Source: Pseudomonadota bacterium (lineage in GTDB: Bacteria > Cyanobacteriota > Vampirovibrionia > Obscuribacterales > Obscuribacteraceae). Taken from it: a stretch of 64,000 nt of DNA. The notes beneath the pieces are model-generated. The model did not search any database. It saw only the letters and a list, made by a program, of their open reading frames with translations, and had not been told where the DNA came from. Positions 15,001 through 27,000 of the stretch are shown piece by piece. The stretch is from contig JAJPGY010000040.1 in NCBI GenBank assembly GCA_021325555.1, positions 1-64,000 on the forward strand, given 5' to 3'. How positions within the stretch are numbered: position 1 is the first letter of the stretch; each line of letters starts with the position of its first letter. Made by a program: the position numbers and the translations under genes.

Positions 15001-18000
15001 CCTGCCGCCGCAAGAGTGACGCTATTTGTACTGCTCGACCCGATGTTTACACTGCCTGTAATAGACCCAGACGAGCCCCCCGCAGTCAGGCTGATTACCT
15101 GAGCGGGGGCGATGGCTGACACGACGATAGAGCTGTCATTGACCAGTGAGATCGTGTTCTGAGTTGCGTTGTCGGTCAACGTAACGGCGCCCGCGCCGCT
15201 GTTGCTGACGAAAGCGCTACCTCCTGCAGCAGCGATTTGCAGAGCCGACGTACTGGTGGCGATCGGGTTTGCTCCCGTGCCGATGCTGCCGGATGAGGTT
15301 CCGGCGGCAAGTGACACAGCCGTTGCCGTAAGCGTCCCGGCGCCGGTGTCGGTGATCGAGCCGGTGGTCGAGCTGTTGCCCTGCGTGGATAACGTTATAG
15401 AACTGATAGTGCCCGTGCCGTTGACCGAGACGTTGCCTTGAACGCCAATCGACGTTCCATTGGTGGTGAGCGAGAAGGTCAGCCCGCCACCGGCGCTAGA
15501 TGTGCCGAGGCTCACCGGCCCGCCTGCGGCCGTCAACGCCACGGCGCCGCCCGTGTTGGCGCTAAGCACCGGCGCGGGGCTACCGCTGCCGATCTGTATA
15601 CCACCTGCTGTCGGGTTAAGCGCTATCGCTCCGGTGCCGGAGAGCAGCGTCACGGTGCTACCCGCTCCGCCGGTCACATCAACTGTGTCAGCGGTGGCAC
15701 TTTGGGTGATCGCTCCGCTTCCCGCAGCTGCCAGGAGGATGTTGGTGGTCGTCGACGTCGAGCCGACGACACCGCCAAGCGTAATCGCTCCGGCCGACCC
15801 GCCGGCAGTCAGATCGATGACCTTGCCTGTCACAGCACCGGTCGTGATTGAGCCGCCGCTTGTCACCGAGAAGGTGCCGCCGGCGCCGGCGGTATTCAAT
15901 GTGAGTAAGCCTGTGCCGGTATTATTCACATACACGTTGCCGGTGCCTCCCGTGCTGGCGTTCAACGTGCTCGTGCTCGTATAGATATTGTTGGTGGCCG
16001 AGCTGGTGCCGATATTGCCGGTCGTGCTGGCCAGCGTAACAGTCCCTGCGGTCAACGTGCCGACGCCGGTGCTGCGCGTGATGTTGCCGGAGCCGTCGGC
16101 GGTCAGGCTAACCGTTCCGCTGGGAGCGCTAACATTGCCCTGGATGTCGATAGAGCCGCCGCTGCCGCTGCCGGTCGCGACGGTGAAGGTTCCGCCCGAG
16201 CCGGTGCTCGAAGCGCCCAGAATAATGGAGCCGGAACCGGGTGTCGCGCTGGTCGTGATGCTTACTGCTCCCGGCGTGGTGTTGCCGGTAGCGGCGGTCA
16301 CCGTACCGGTGGCGATCAACGGATTGATAGTGATTGTGCCCGTGCCGGAACTCAGATTCACATTTCCACCGGACAAGACATCCGTCGTCGCCAGTTGGGA
16401 AATATTGCCGGAACCACCCGCCGAAAGCGTGACCGAGGTGGCCCCAGTCACGTTGGCGTTGATACTTATGGAGGCGGTGTTGCTCAGCACAATAATCGGC
16501 GCTGTAATTACCCCGAGGTTGACGGCAAACGAGCCATTGTTGGAAGCGACGTTGAAGGTACCGCCTGCCGTACCCAGCACGGTCGAAGAGCCTCCCACAA
16601 TGGTATTGATGACAAATACATTACCCGCACCGCCGGTGTTGGCGATCACCTCGCCGGCGCCCGTGAGAATTGCGTTCCCGCTGCCTGTACCGGTACCAAT
16701 GTTACCCGTGCCGCTTGTCAGGGTGACCGTACCGCCGCCCAATGCGAAGGCCCCAGCATCAGTAATGTTGCCGCTGCCGTTGGCTGTTAGCGATATGGGG
16801 CCAGAGCCGGAATTTGTGACATTACCCTGAATCTCAATCGAACCGTTGTTCTGGGTGGTTACATTGAAATGCGAGGATGGTCCGGTAGCACCGGAAGCTC
16901 CAAGCAATATAGTGCCAGTGCTCGTCAAATCGACATTTCCGGATGTGTTCGCTGTCACCTGACCGCTCGCGGTCAATGGGTTCAAAGTAATTGCGCCACT
17001 GCCCGATGCCAGTGCGAGGGTGCCGGCGGTAATCGTGTTGCTGGTTGTTACCTGGCTTATTGTTCCCGCCCCGTTGGCGGTCAATACCACAGACGTCGGA
17101 CCGCTCAGCGTCCCGCCAATCAGGATCGAGCCGCCGCCGCCCGTGGACACCAGGCTCACGTTCTGCGACGAGAGCGCACCGGCGGTCGTGATGCTGTTGT
17201 TGTCACTCAGCGAGAAAGTCGCGGCGGAGGCGGAGGCATTTAGAGTAACCGCGCCGCTGTTGCTGACGAACACGTTGGCGCCGGTGGTGTTGGCGCTCAG
17301 GGCCGAGGCCACGGTGTTGATGCTTCCACCGCTCGCTCCGATGTTGCCGCTTGTGGAACTCAATTGCACGGTCGAGGCGGTCAACGTGCCCGATCCGGTG
17401 ATATTGCCCAGTCCGCCTGCGGCGAGCTGGATGCTTGACAGGGTGCCGCTGCCTGCGGCGATACCGCCGGAGAGCGTTATCGTCCCATTGCTGGTCGTCG
17501 ATACCTGCACGGCTCCGTTAAGCCCGCCGGTGATGCCGGCGATGGTTATCGGTCCCTGGCTGCTCAGCGCCACACTGCTGGCGCCGCCCGTCACTGTCAC
17601 CGGGCCGGACGAGAAGATCGGGTTGAGCGTGATGGTGCCGCTACCGCTCGACAACGTGAGCCCGGTGGCACCGGCGGAGACCAGCGAAGTGCCGTTGGAT
17701 TGGCTGATGCTGCCGGCGCCATTGGCATTGAGCGCAACGGCGGTCGTGCCGGTGACCGGCGCGCCCAAGGTGATGCCGCCATTGCTGCCGCTTAACAGAT
17801 CGACCGTCCCTGCCGTCACCGGACCGCTGGTGGTGATGGCCCCGGTGGTCGTCAGGTTAAACGTTCCGGCGGTTGTCGAGGAGCCGACATTGACTGTCGG
17901 TGACGAGTTGGAGATGTAGACGCCGGTCGCGCCGCTGCCGCCGGTCGTGTTGCCGGACACGCCGCTTGCAGCCGTCGCAATCGCGTTGCCGCTGGCGCCA

Positions 18001-21000
18001 ATTGTGCCGGTGGCGCTGTTGCCGCTCACGGCGAGATTGACGGTTGCGGCAGTAAGCGCGCCTGCGCCCGCCCCGTTGGTGATGCTACCCGTGCCGTTGG
18101 CTGTGAGGTTTATGGTGCCGATCGTCCCCGTGCCGGCCGCAACCGCTCCTGCAAGCGTTATCGCGCCGTTGCTGCCAGTGCCAGCGACAACACTAAATGT
18201 TTGCCCGGCGCCGGCGCTGGAGTTGCCCAGGGTGACCGAGCCGGAACCGGATGTAGTGGTCGTCGTCAGGCTAACGCTGCCACCGGTGTTGGCGGTCAAG
18301 GTGCCCGGTACGATAATTGGATTGAGGGTTATGTTGCCTGTCGTAGAAGACAGCGTCAAGCCGCTGGTTCCGCCAACCGTAAGCGTATCACTGGTCGAAC
18401 CCTGGCTTATGCTGCCGGAGCCGTTTGTACTCAGCGAGATGGCGGCGCTGTTGCCGCTCCCGTTCGACGTGAGCGTTCCATCGAGCAGTATGAAGCCGTT
18501 GTTTGCGGTGGTCGAAAGGCCGATGCTCGATGCGGAGCTTGGCCCGAGCACCGTGATTGAGTTGCCGTTGCTGAAGCTGAAGGCGCCGGTAATCGTGAAC
18601 GGCCCGAGCGTCACCGGGTTGCTCCCGACGTCGCTGATAAAGACCGGCCCGGTGGTGTTGGGAACTATGGCACTTGCATTCACCACCACAGGGTTGCCCG
18701 AGGCACCAATGCCGCCGCTGCCGGCGGTCAGATTTACCGTGGTGGCGGTAAGCGTGGCAGCGCCGCCCGGATCCAGGATGCTTCCGGTCCCGCCCGTGCC
18801 GCCGTTGCTGAGCGTGATGGTGCCGATGGTCCCGCTGCCCGCGGCGACGTTGCCCAATATATTGATGGTGTCATTCGTCGCGGTCGTCAAGGAGAACGTC
18901 TTGCCGCCGCCGGCCCTGGATGCGACCAGATTCACGGTCTCCGAGCCGCTGACCGCGCTGCTCGTGATGAACACATTGCCGGCCGTGTTGGCGCTGAGTG
19001 TGTAACTGCTGGGACCTGCTGCCGCCTGAATCGGCTGCGGACTCACCGACGTTCCGATGTCGCCCGTGCCTGACGAGAGCGTGACCGTTCCGCCGTTGGC
19101 TACGTTGATTGTATCGGTGTCGATGGCGCCGCTGCCGCTGGCGCCGAGAACGACGCTGGTGGTGTTGGTGGTGTCGCCGATGTTGTTGCCCAGGGTGATG
19201 CTTCCCGTCGAGCCGCCAGCCTGCAAGGTGATGGACGCGCCATCAACCAAGTTGGTTGTGCTGATGCTGCCGGTGTTGGTCAAGGAGAACGTGCCAGTGG
19301 CGCTGGTGGAAGACGTACTTAGCGTCACGGCGCCGCTGTTGTTGCTGACAAAGGCATTCCCGCCTGCCGCTGTCAGGTTAAGCGTGCTGGCGGCCGTGGA
19401 GATCTGGTGCGACAGCGTGCCGATGTTGCCCGTCGCCCCGGCTTGCAATGTAACGGTCGAAGCCGTCAGCGTGCCTGTGTTGGTGCTGCGCGTGATGCTC
19501 CCCGCCCCATCAGCGGTCAAGCTCACCGTTCCGCCGGACGCTGTTACATTGCCCTGAATATCAATCGATCCGCCGCTGCCTGCGCCGGCTGCGACGGTGA
19601 AGCCTCCGTTCGTCCCTGTGCTCGAATTCCCGAGAATAATCGAGCCGGAGCCGGGAGTCGTGCTGGTCGTGATGCTAACCGCGTTGGAGCTTGTGTTGCC
19701 GGTGTTGGCTGTGACGACGCCAGTCGCGCTGAACGAACCACTGCTCCCGATCGTTATCCTCCCTGTGTCGGAGCCGAATGTTGCTGTGCTGGCATTAATT
19801 GTGCCTCCGGTCTGCTGAAGCGTGGCGTTGTTGGTAGTTGTCAGAGTGATTGCAGCCGCAGTTGATGCCGGTCCACCCACGACGGCGCCGCCCTGTATTG
19901 ATAAGAATGTTCCACTTGATGAGAGGTTAATAATCGGCGCCGTTAAACTGCCGGTCACACCTGCTGTACTCATACTGGCCTGGAACACTCCCCCCGCTGC
20001 ACTATTACTAATGTTGAGTGTCCCCACGCCAGACTCGTGGATATAAACGTTGCCGGCACCGCCGGTCGAGGCCTGGAGCAAGCCATTGGTGACGAAGGTC
20101 TGATTTAACATCTGAATGTTGTTGGAGCTTGTACCTATATTGCCCGTGCCACTCGCAAGCGTGAAGCGATTTTGGTTGCCCGAGAACGACAGGGCGCCGA
20201 GCCCTGTGCTGTTTGTAATGTTGCCGGAGCCATTGGCGGTGAGGATGACAATCGCGTTGTGTGAACTGGCTTCATCTGTGGTGACTGTGACCGTATTTTG
20301 AATGTCGATCGAGCCGTTGTTCAAGGTCGTCACGTTGAAATTAATGGCCGTGCCTGAGCTTGCGGTACCAGCACTCGACGTACCAATACTTATACTTCCG
20401 TTGCTCGTGAGGTTCACGCTTGAATCGGCGCTGGCGCTGACCACGCCGGAGACGTTCAAGCCGGTAAGAGAGATTGCGCCCGTAGTGGTCCCCGTGGTGC
20501 TCAACGTGAGCGCCCCGGCGGTCAAAGTCGCGCTGCCCGTGTTGCTGATGCCGCTGCCACCGCCGGTGGTGGTTAGGGCGAAGGAGCTGGAGCCGGAGCT
20601 GGAGGTGAGCAGGTTGACCGAGGCGGGAACGTTGAGGCTCACGCTGCCGGTGGTGTTGGCGCTGAGATTGAGGGTCGAGCTTGCCGGCATTGATATGACG
20701 CCGCTGGCGATCGACAGGTTGCCGGAGCCGGAGGCGAGATTCAGCGTCCCGTTGTTCGGCAGGGTCAACGTGGTGGCTGATATGGTGCCGGAGCCGCCGG
20801 CGGTAAGGTCGATCGTTTGTCCCTGCACGGTGCCGGCGCTGATGCCTGCGGAGTTGGTGAGCGAGAATGTACCGCTGGAGGCGCTGCTGGTTGCGGTGGT
20901 GACCGTGACGGTGCTGGCGCCGCTGTTGTTGCGGACGAATACATTGCCGCCCGGGGCGCTCATGCTGAGAGTGGATGCAGCCGTAGAGATTGCGTGCGTG

Positions 21001-24000
21001 CTGTCACCGATGCTGCCGGAAGACGTTCCCGCAGTGAGCGTCACTGACGATGCCGTGAGAGTGCCCACGCCGGTGCTGTTCGTTATCGAGCCCGTGGTCG
21101 AGCCGCCCAGGGTGGTCTGGAGAGCAAGAATACCGCCGCCGGCTGCGTTGACATTCCCCTGAATATCAATGTTGACCCCGGCGGTCAGCATCGAGAAACC
21201 AGCGCCGGATCCAACGCTGTTCGCCCCGAGCACGACGCCGCCCGAATCGCCGCTGAAAGCGAGAATAGTGCTCTGGCTTGTGGAGGTCGACGTCGTAGTG
21301 ATTGTGACCGGCACAGACCCGGAGCCGGTTATCGCGAATGAGCCACCGAATCCGGTAATCCCGCCCGTGCCGGCGGTCATGGTCAGCGTGCTTCCGGGGG
21401 CGACGTTAACGAATCCTCCGTTAGCGGGGTTGGGTCCGATCGAGCCTGTGCCGGTTGCCGAAAGCGTGAGGTTGCCGTTGGCGCCGAGCGTGTCGGACTC
21501 ACTTGCGCCGCCAATCGTTATGGCGGCGTTGCTGGTTTGCACCGAGGCAGTCCCTGTGCCCGCATTTAAATTGATGGTGGTGGAGAGGCCGCCAATATCT
21601 GACTGGAATGTCACGCCGTTGCCGCTGGCCGGGGTCACATTTATGTTGCCGCCGCCGGTGGTCGCAAAAGCTACTGTGCCGCCTCCATGGCCTTTAACCG
21701 TCAAGCTGCCCGACGGCGATGTCAAGTTAATCGCACTTCCGGCGCTTGAGTTTGTAATGGTGAAATTCTGCCCCAGGTCGATCGTTCCCGCGGACATAAG
21801 CAGGGTTCCGCTGCTGCCGGGCGCAAAGCTCGTGCCCTGAGTGATGAGAATCGTCGAGGCCTGCGGCGCCAACATTTGTATAGAAGCTGCTCCACCACCA
21901 GTCAGGGAAACGGTTCCGCCCCCCCCGCTATACGACAGGGTGCCACCGGTTTCTTGAATAGTTATGGTTCCACCAGACCTGGAGCTTGTTATGGTCCCTT
22001 GATTGGCGAATCCTGTGAAGCTGCCAGTAAAAGTTATGTTCCCATTGGAGGCGACTGTGGTATTCGCATCAACAAAGATGGGCGCGCCGTTGACTGTGCC
22101 AGTAACGGTGCCGCCGGCGCCCGCATTCAGGTTAATAGTGGCGGGGTTGGCGCCATCCGTGCTGAAGGTGAGCGCGCTAGCCGTAGGTGTAAGCGTGATG
22201 TTGCCGTTGCCGGTCGTGGCAAGCGTACCGGTGCCTCCGGACCCCGCTTCCAATACGAGCTGTCCGCTCGCGCTTACGTTGATCGAACTGCCGCTGCTCA
22301 AGTTCGTCACGGTGGCGCTGCTCAGGTCGACCGTGCTGCCCGTCAAGTTCAACGTTCCGCTAGTGCCGGGGGTGAAGCCTACGGTGCTGCTGGGGGCGAA
22401 CGTCACAGTGCCGCCGGCGAGATTGATGCTGCTCGCGCCGCCGCCAGTGACCGAGAAGGTCCCGGCGCCGGTTACCGTCAAGGTGCCCGAGCTTGCCGTC
22501 AGGTTGACTTGACCCGAGGTGGCACCGGATGTGATGGTTCCCGCGTTGCTGATTGTCGCATTGTTTACGGCCAAGCCGACATTGCCGCCAGTCGAGCTAA
22601 GCGTCACTCCGTTGGGGACGGTGATGCCAGCGCCGCTCCCCGAGTTGGTCAACGAATACGATCCGCCGGAGCTAGAGTTACCGGCTATGGTGACTCCCGA
22701 CGCGTTGTTGTCGCTCAGGGTCACGCTGCCACCAGCAGTGGTGATCAGATTTGGCGCGTTCGTCGTCACAGCGCCGATGTTCCCGCCGCTGGCCGTCAGG
22801 GTCAGCGTCTGGGAAGGTCCGGTATTTACAGTTCCCGACCCTATCGATCCGTTGCCGCTGGTGGTAATCGTCGCGTTGCCGCCGGCGGTGACGGTATTGC
22901 CGAAAGTGAAGCCGGTGTTAATCCCTGTTCCCGTCACGGTGAGGTTGCCTGCCGTCGCGGCAGACCCGGCGGCGAGGGCAACCGAGCTGGCGCTGTCGCT
23001 AATGAACACGTTGCCGCTGGTGTTGAAGTTAATCCCCGTTGCATTGGTGACGATTGGCGCCAGGGCGGTGCCCAATGGTCCAGATCCCGAGGAGAGCGTC
23101 AAGTTGCCAACGTTGCTCACGCTCGTTCCTGAGGCCATGGTGATGGCGCCAGCGCCGTTTGCCGCCAGAGTGACCGCGCCGGCTGCCGATATATTTTGAT
23201 TGACGGCAATCCCGCCGCCCCCCGACGCGGTGAGGCTGACCTGACCGCCGGTTGTGGTCAGCACGCCGTTAACCGTGATGCTGCCATTGCTCGCGGCTGT
23301 ATCCGTGAGGACATACGAACTCGCGGTCGAAGCCGCCGAAATCGTTGCTGCCACGGCATCCGACAAGACCACCCCGCCGCCGCCGGCATTGGCCACTACG
23401 TTCGGCGCGCTGATGAGCATTGCCCCGCCGCCCTGCTGCGCGATGCCGCCGCCATTGTCGGCGGTCATCGTCAGGGTGCCGCTGGTCGTAAGAACTTTCC
23501 CGGACACGGTCTCGATGTTGCCGGTTCCGTTTGCGTGCAAGGTTATCCCGCTTGCGCCGGTTATATTCTGTCCAAGGGTGATGCTGCCGTTCGACGTGGT
23601 GCTCAAGTTGAACGAAGTCCCGCTGAAGGCGGCCATTGTTGTCACGCTCTGCGAGTCTGTCGCGAACACATTGCCTGAAGTCGTAGCGGCCAGGTTCGGC
23701 GCATTGACAAAGACGTTCGCGCCCGATGTTCCGATGTCGCCGCTTGACGATGAAAGCGTCACGGTTCCGGTGGAGCCGCTGGTGACTGCGAAAGCGCTCG
23801 GATCCGTGATTGTTCCGGCGCCGCTTGCAGTGAGCGTGACGGAGCCCGGAGCGCTGCTGCTCACGTTAAGGGCACCGCCGACAACGATACTGCCGGTTGT
23901 GCCGGACATCGCCAGGGTGAAGTTCGTGGCGGTAGAAGCTCCCACCGTCACACTGCTTGCGCTGTCGCTAATCGATACGGTCCCTCCGCTCGTCGTATTG

Positions 24001-27000
24001 AGTTTGGCGGCATTGGTCGCAATAGCGGTGCCGCTGCCGATCGAGCCCGTTCCCGCATTGAGCGACAGCGTCCCGTTGGTCCCGATGGTGTTCGAGCCGG
24101 ACTGGGCGATATTGCCTGCTCCGGCGGCGCTTACGCTGACCGTCGTCCCGTTCAAATTAAGCGTCGATGCCGAGGTCGAAGAATCCTGGAAGGTGATGTT
24201 CTGACCGCTCGGCGCGCTTATCGCAATTGTTCCGCCATTCGTGGAAAGCGTCCCGGCGAATCCGGCGGGAGCTTGAACGACCAGGTTCGCGGCGAGGCTG
24301 TTCGTGTCAACTGTGATAGCGGAGCTTCCGCTTGCGGATATCGACGAGCCGGCTGTGCCGTTGGGCGAGAATTTTACGTTGGGCGCGCCCAGATGAACGC
24401 CGCCCGCTCCGGTAATTGTCAGCGACGCGCCATCCGCGATGTTCAGCGTTCCGCCCAAGCTGGTCGTGTCGAGGAATTGGACAGTTCCGCTGTTGTTGCC
24501 GGCGATCGTTCCGCTTCCGCCCACCGTCAGACTGCCCGTGCTTTGCGCGGTAATGTTCGCCCCTCCGCTCGTTGCGCTGATTGTGCCGTTGTCCGTCAGC
24601 GCCGCTCCGCCGTTGAGGTTGAACGTAATATTGCCGGTTCCGCTCAACGTAACGCCGCTGCCAACAGTGACATTGCGGTTGGAGGCATTGCCGCTGTTGT
24701 TGAACGTCACATCACCGCCGCTGAAGGCCAGCCCCGAACTGCCGCCGCCGGAGGAGACCGTCAGCGTATTGCTGCTGGCAGCCGGCGCGACGCTAAACGA
24801 GCCGCCACTGCCAGTTGTCAGTGTAACGGTCGCGCTGTTTGGCGTGGTTATCGTCATGTTACCGGCCGCAAGGCTAGAGTCGATGGTGAACGCCGAGGCG
24901 CCGCTGGCCGTAATCGGCGTCGTCCCCTGAAATGTAACGCTCGGGCTGGTGATGGTCACCGCGCCGCCGCCGGACACCAGGTAGTTGGCCGAGGAGAACA
25001 CGATGCTCGTGCCGCCGTTTGCGCTCTGGAATGTCGTCGGTCCGGCAAACTCTCCCGTTCCCGCCACGCCCGCGCCGCCGGCAAGCGTGAGGGTTGAAGG
25101 CAGGGAGGCGAGGTTGGCGACGGTGATAGATGTGCCGCTTATCTTGCCGTTGTTTGAGAACATCCCGCCATTCATATTAAAGGCGACCGCGCCACCCGTC
25201 ACCGTGCTGCCAACGGTAACTGAGTTGCCGGTGCCGGTGGCGACCGTAATCGAGCCATTATTCGTTCCGTTGCCGGTGGCAGTCACTGCGCCCGCCAGAT
25301 TTAGGGAACCGGCATTTGTGCCGCCCATCAATATGGTGCCGCCGGTAATGGAGTTGGCAAGTGTCGTCGATGCGCCGTTGCGGATGTTGACTTGACCGCC
25401 GCCGCCCGCGAAGGTGGACGTGCTCAGAATGTCGCTGGTGGCCGCTCCGTTGTTCGGGGCGGAGATGGCACCGACCGAGATCGCGCCGGCAAGCGTATTG
25501 CCATCCGCCAGGGTAATGCCGTTGGTGGCGGGAGTGGGGGTGCCGTTCGTGGCCACGTTGATGTTGGCCGGTATGGCAACGGAGCCTGCGTCCGCCGACA
25601 GCAGGACACTGCCTCCTCCGCCGCTGCCGCCGCTGGTAGTTATGCCGCCGATTGAAATGGCCGTGCCGGTCGCCTGCCCGATGATCGCCACGTTGCCGTT
25701 AGTGCCGCCACCAGAGCCGCTGGCTGTAATTGTCACTCCCGTCGGGAGACTGATTGTGCCCGCGCCGGCTCCGCTGGGACCGGTGCCTGGAAGCGCAATT
25801 AAAGTGATGTTGCCGCCATTGGTGGTTCCACTTGACGTGAAGGTGGCGATGGGATTGGTGGCAAAGTCAATTTTTCCACCGGATGCGGTCTGTCCGGGAT
25901 TGATCTGCACCGTGCCGCCGCCGGTGTCGGTAAGGTTCGCGCCGGCCATGATTAATATATTTCCGCCGCTGGTGCCGCCGTTGGCGCTGTTGATATTTAT
26001 GCCGCTGACGGTTGTCACAACGTTCGTGCCGGAAAGAATCGTCAGATCCTGACTGCCGCTGCCGGGATCGGCGGCGATGTTTACCGGGCCGGCGACCGAG
26101 AAGATTACCGGGTCGCCCGGTGCGTTAAGCGTCCCGACAGTGAGGGCACCGTTGTCGACGCCAAGGTGGACATTGTAGGCAGAGGCGTTCACAGTTCCGG
26201 AGATGCTGTTGGCATCGACGATCAGGCTTCCGTTGCCCGAGTAGGCATTCAACTCGTTCGACAACCAGTCGCCGCCGGTGAGCGCCGTGTTTGCGGCGCC
26301 GGTGAATAGCTGGTCGCGCACATTGATCTGTCCCTGCAGCGCCTGGATCGTTCCGCCGGCGTTATTGATGGTCATGTCGCCGACCATCTGTCCGGTCGAG
26401 AAATTGACGTTGCCTGCCTGGGCGGCAATCAAACCGGCGTTGTTGAAGGTGCCGGCCAGCGATGTCAAGTTGACGTTGCTGGCCGCCGACAATACGGCGT
26501 TTGCCGCGTTGGTTATCGTGCCGCCGGCGCCCAGAGACAAATTGCCGGAACTGCTGATAGTTCCGGCATTTACGATGTTATTTGCGGCATTCAGGGCAAG
26601 GTTGACGGTAGACAGCGCTCCCGTCACGCCGGCGATACCGCCGGCGGGCAGCACCGTCGTTATCAATCCGCCCGCCTGGTTCGTGATGTTCTGAGCGTTG
26701 ATGCTCATCTGCGTCACCGACGGGCTGGTTGACACCGCGTAGAAGGCGCCGGCATTGGTGAAATTGCCGCTCAGGTTGAGCGTCTGGATCCTGTCAATGG
26801 TCGTCACGTGGGACGGGACGATGAGGTTAGCCAGGTTCTGGGCGACATAGGAGCCGATGGTGAACGAGCCACCGACGGCGTTGCCGTTGGCGCCCAGCGT
26901 GATCGTCTGGCGACCGGTGTGGAGGACCTGCTCGAGGGCGACCACCTCGGCCCGGGTAAGGGCGGTCGTCGCCGTGACGTTCTGGGTCTGCCCGTTGACA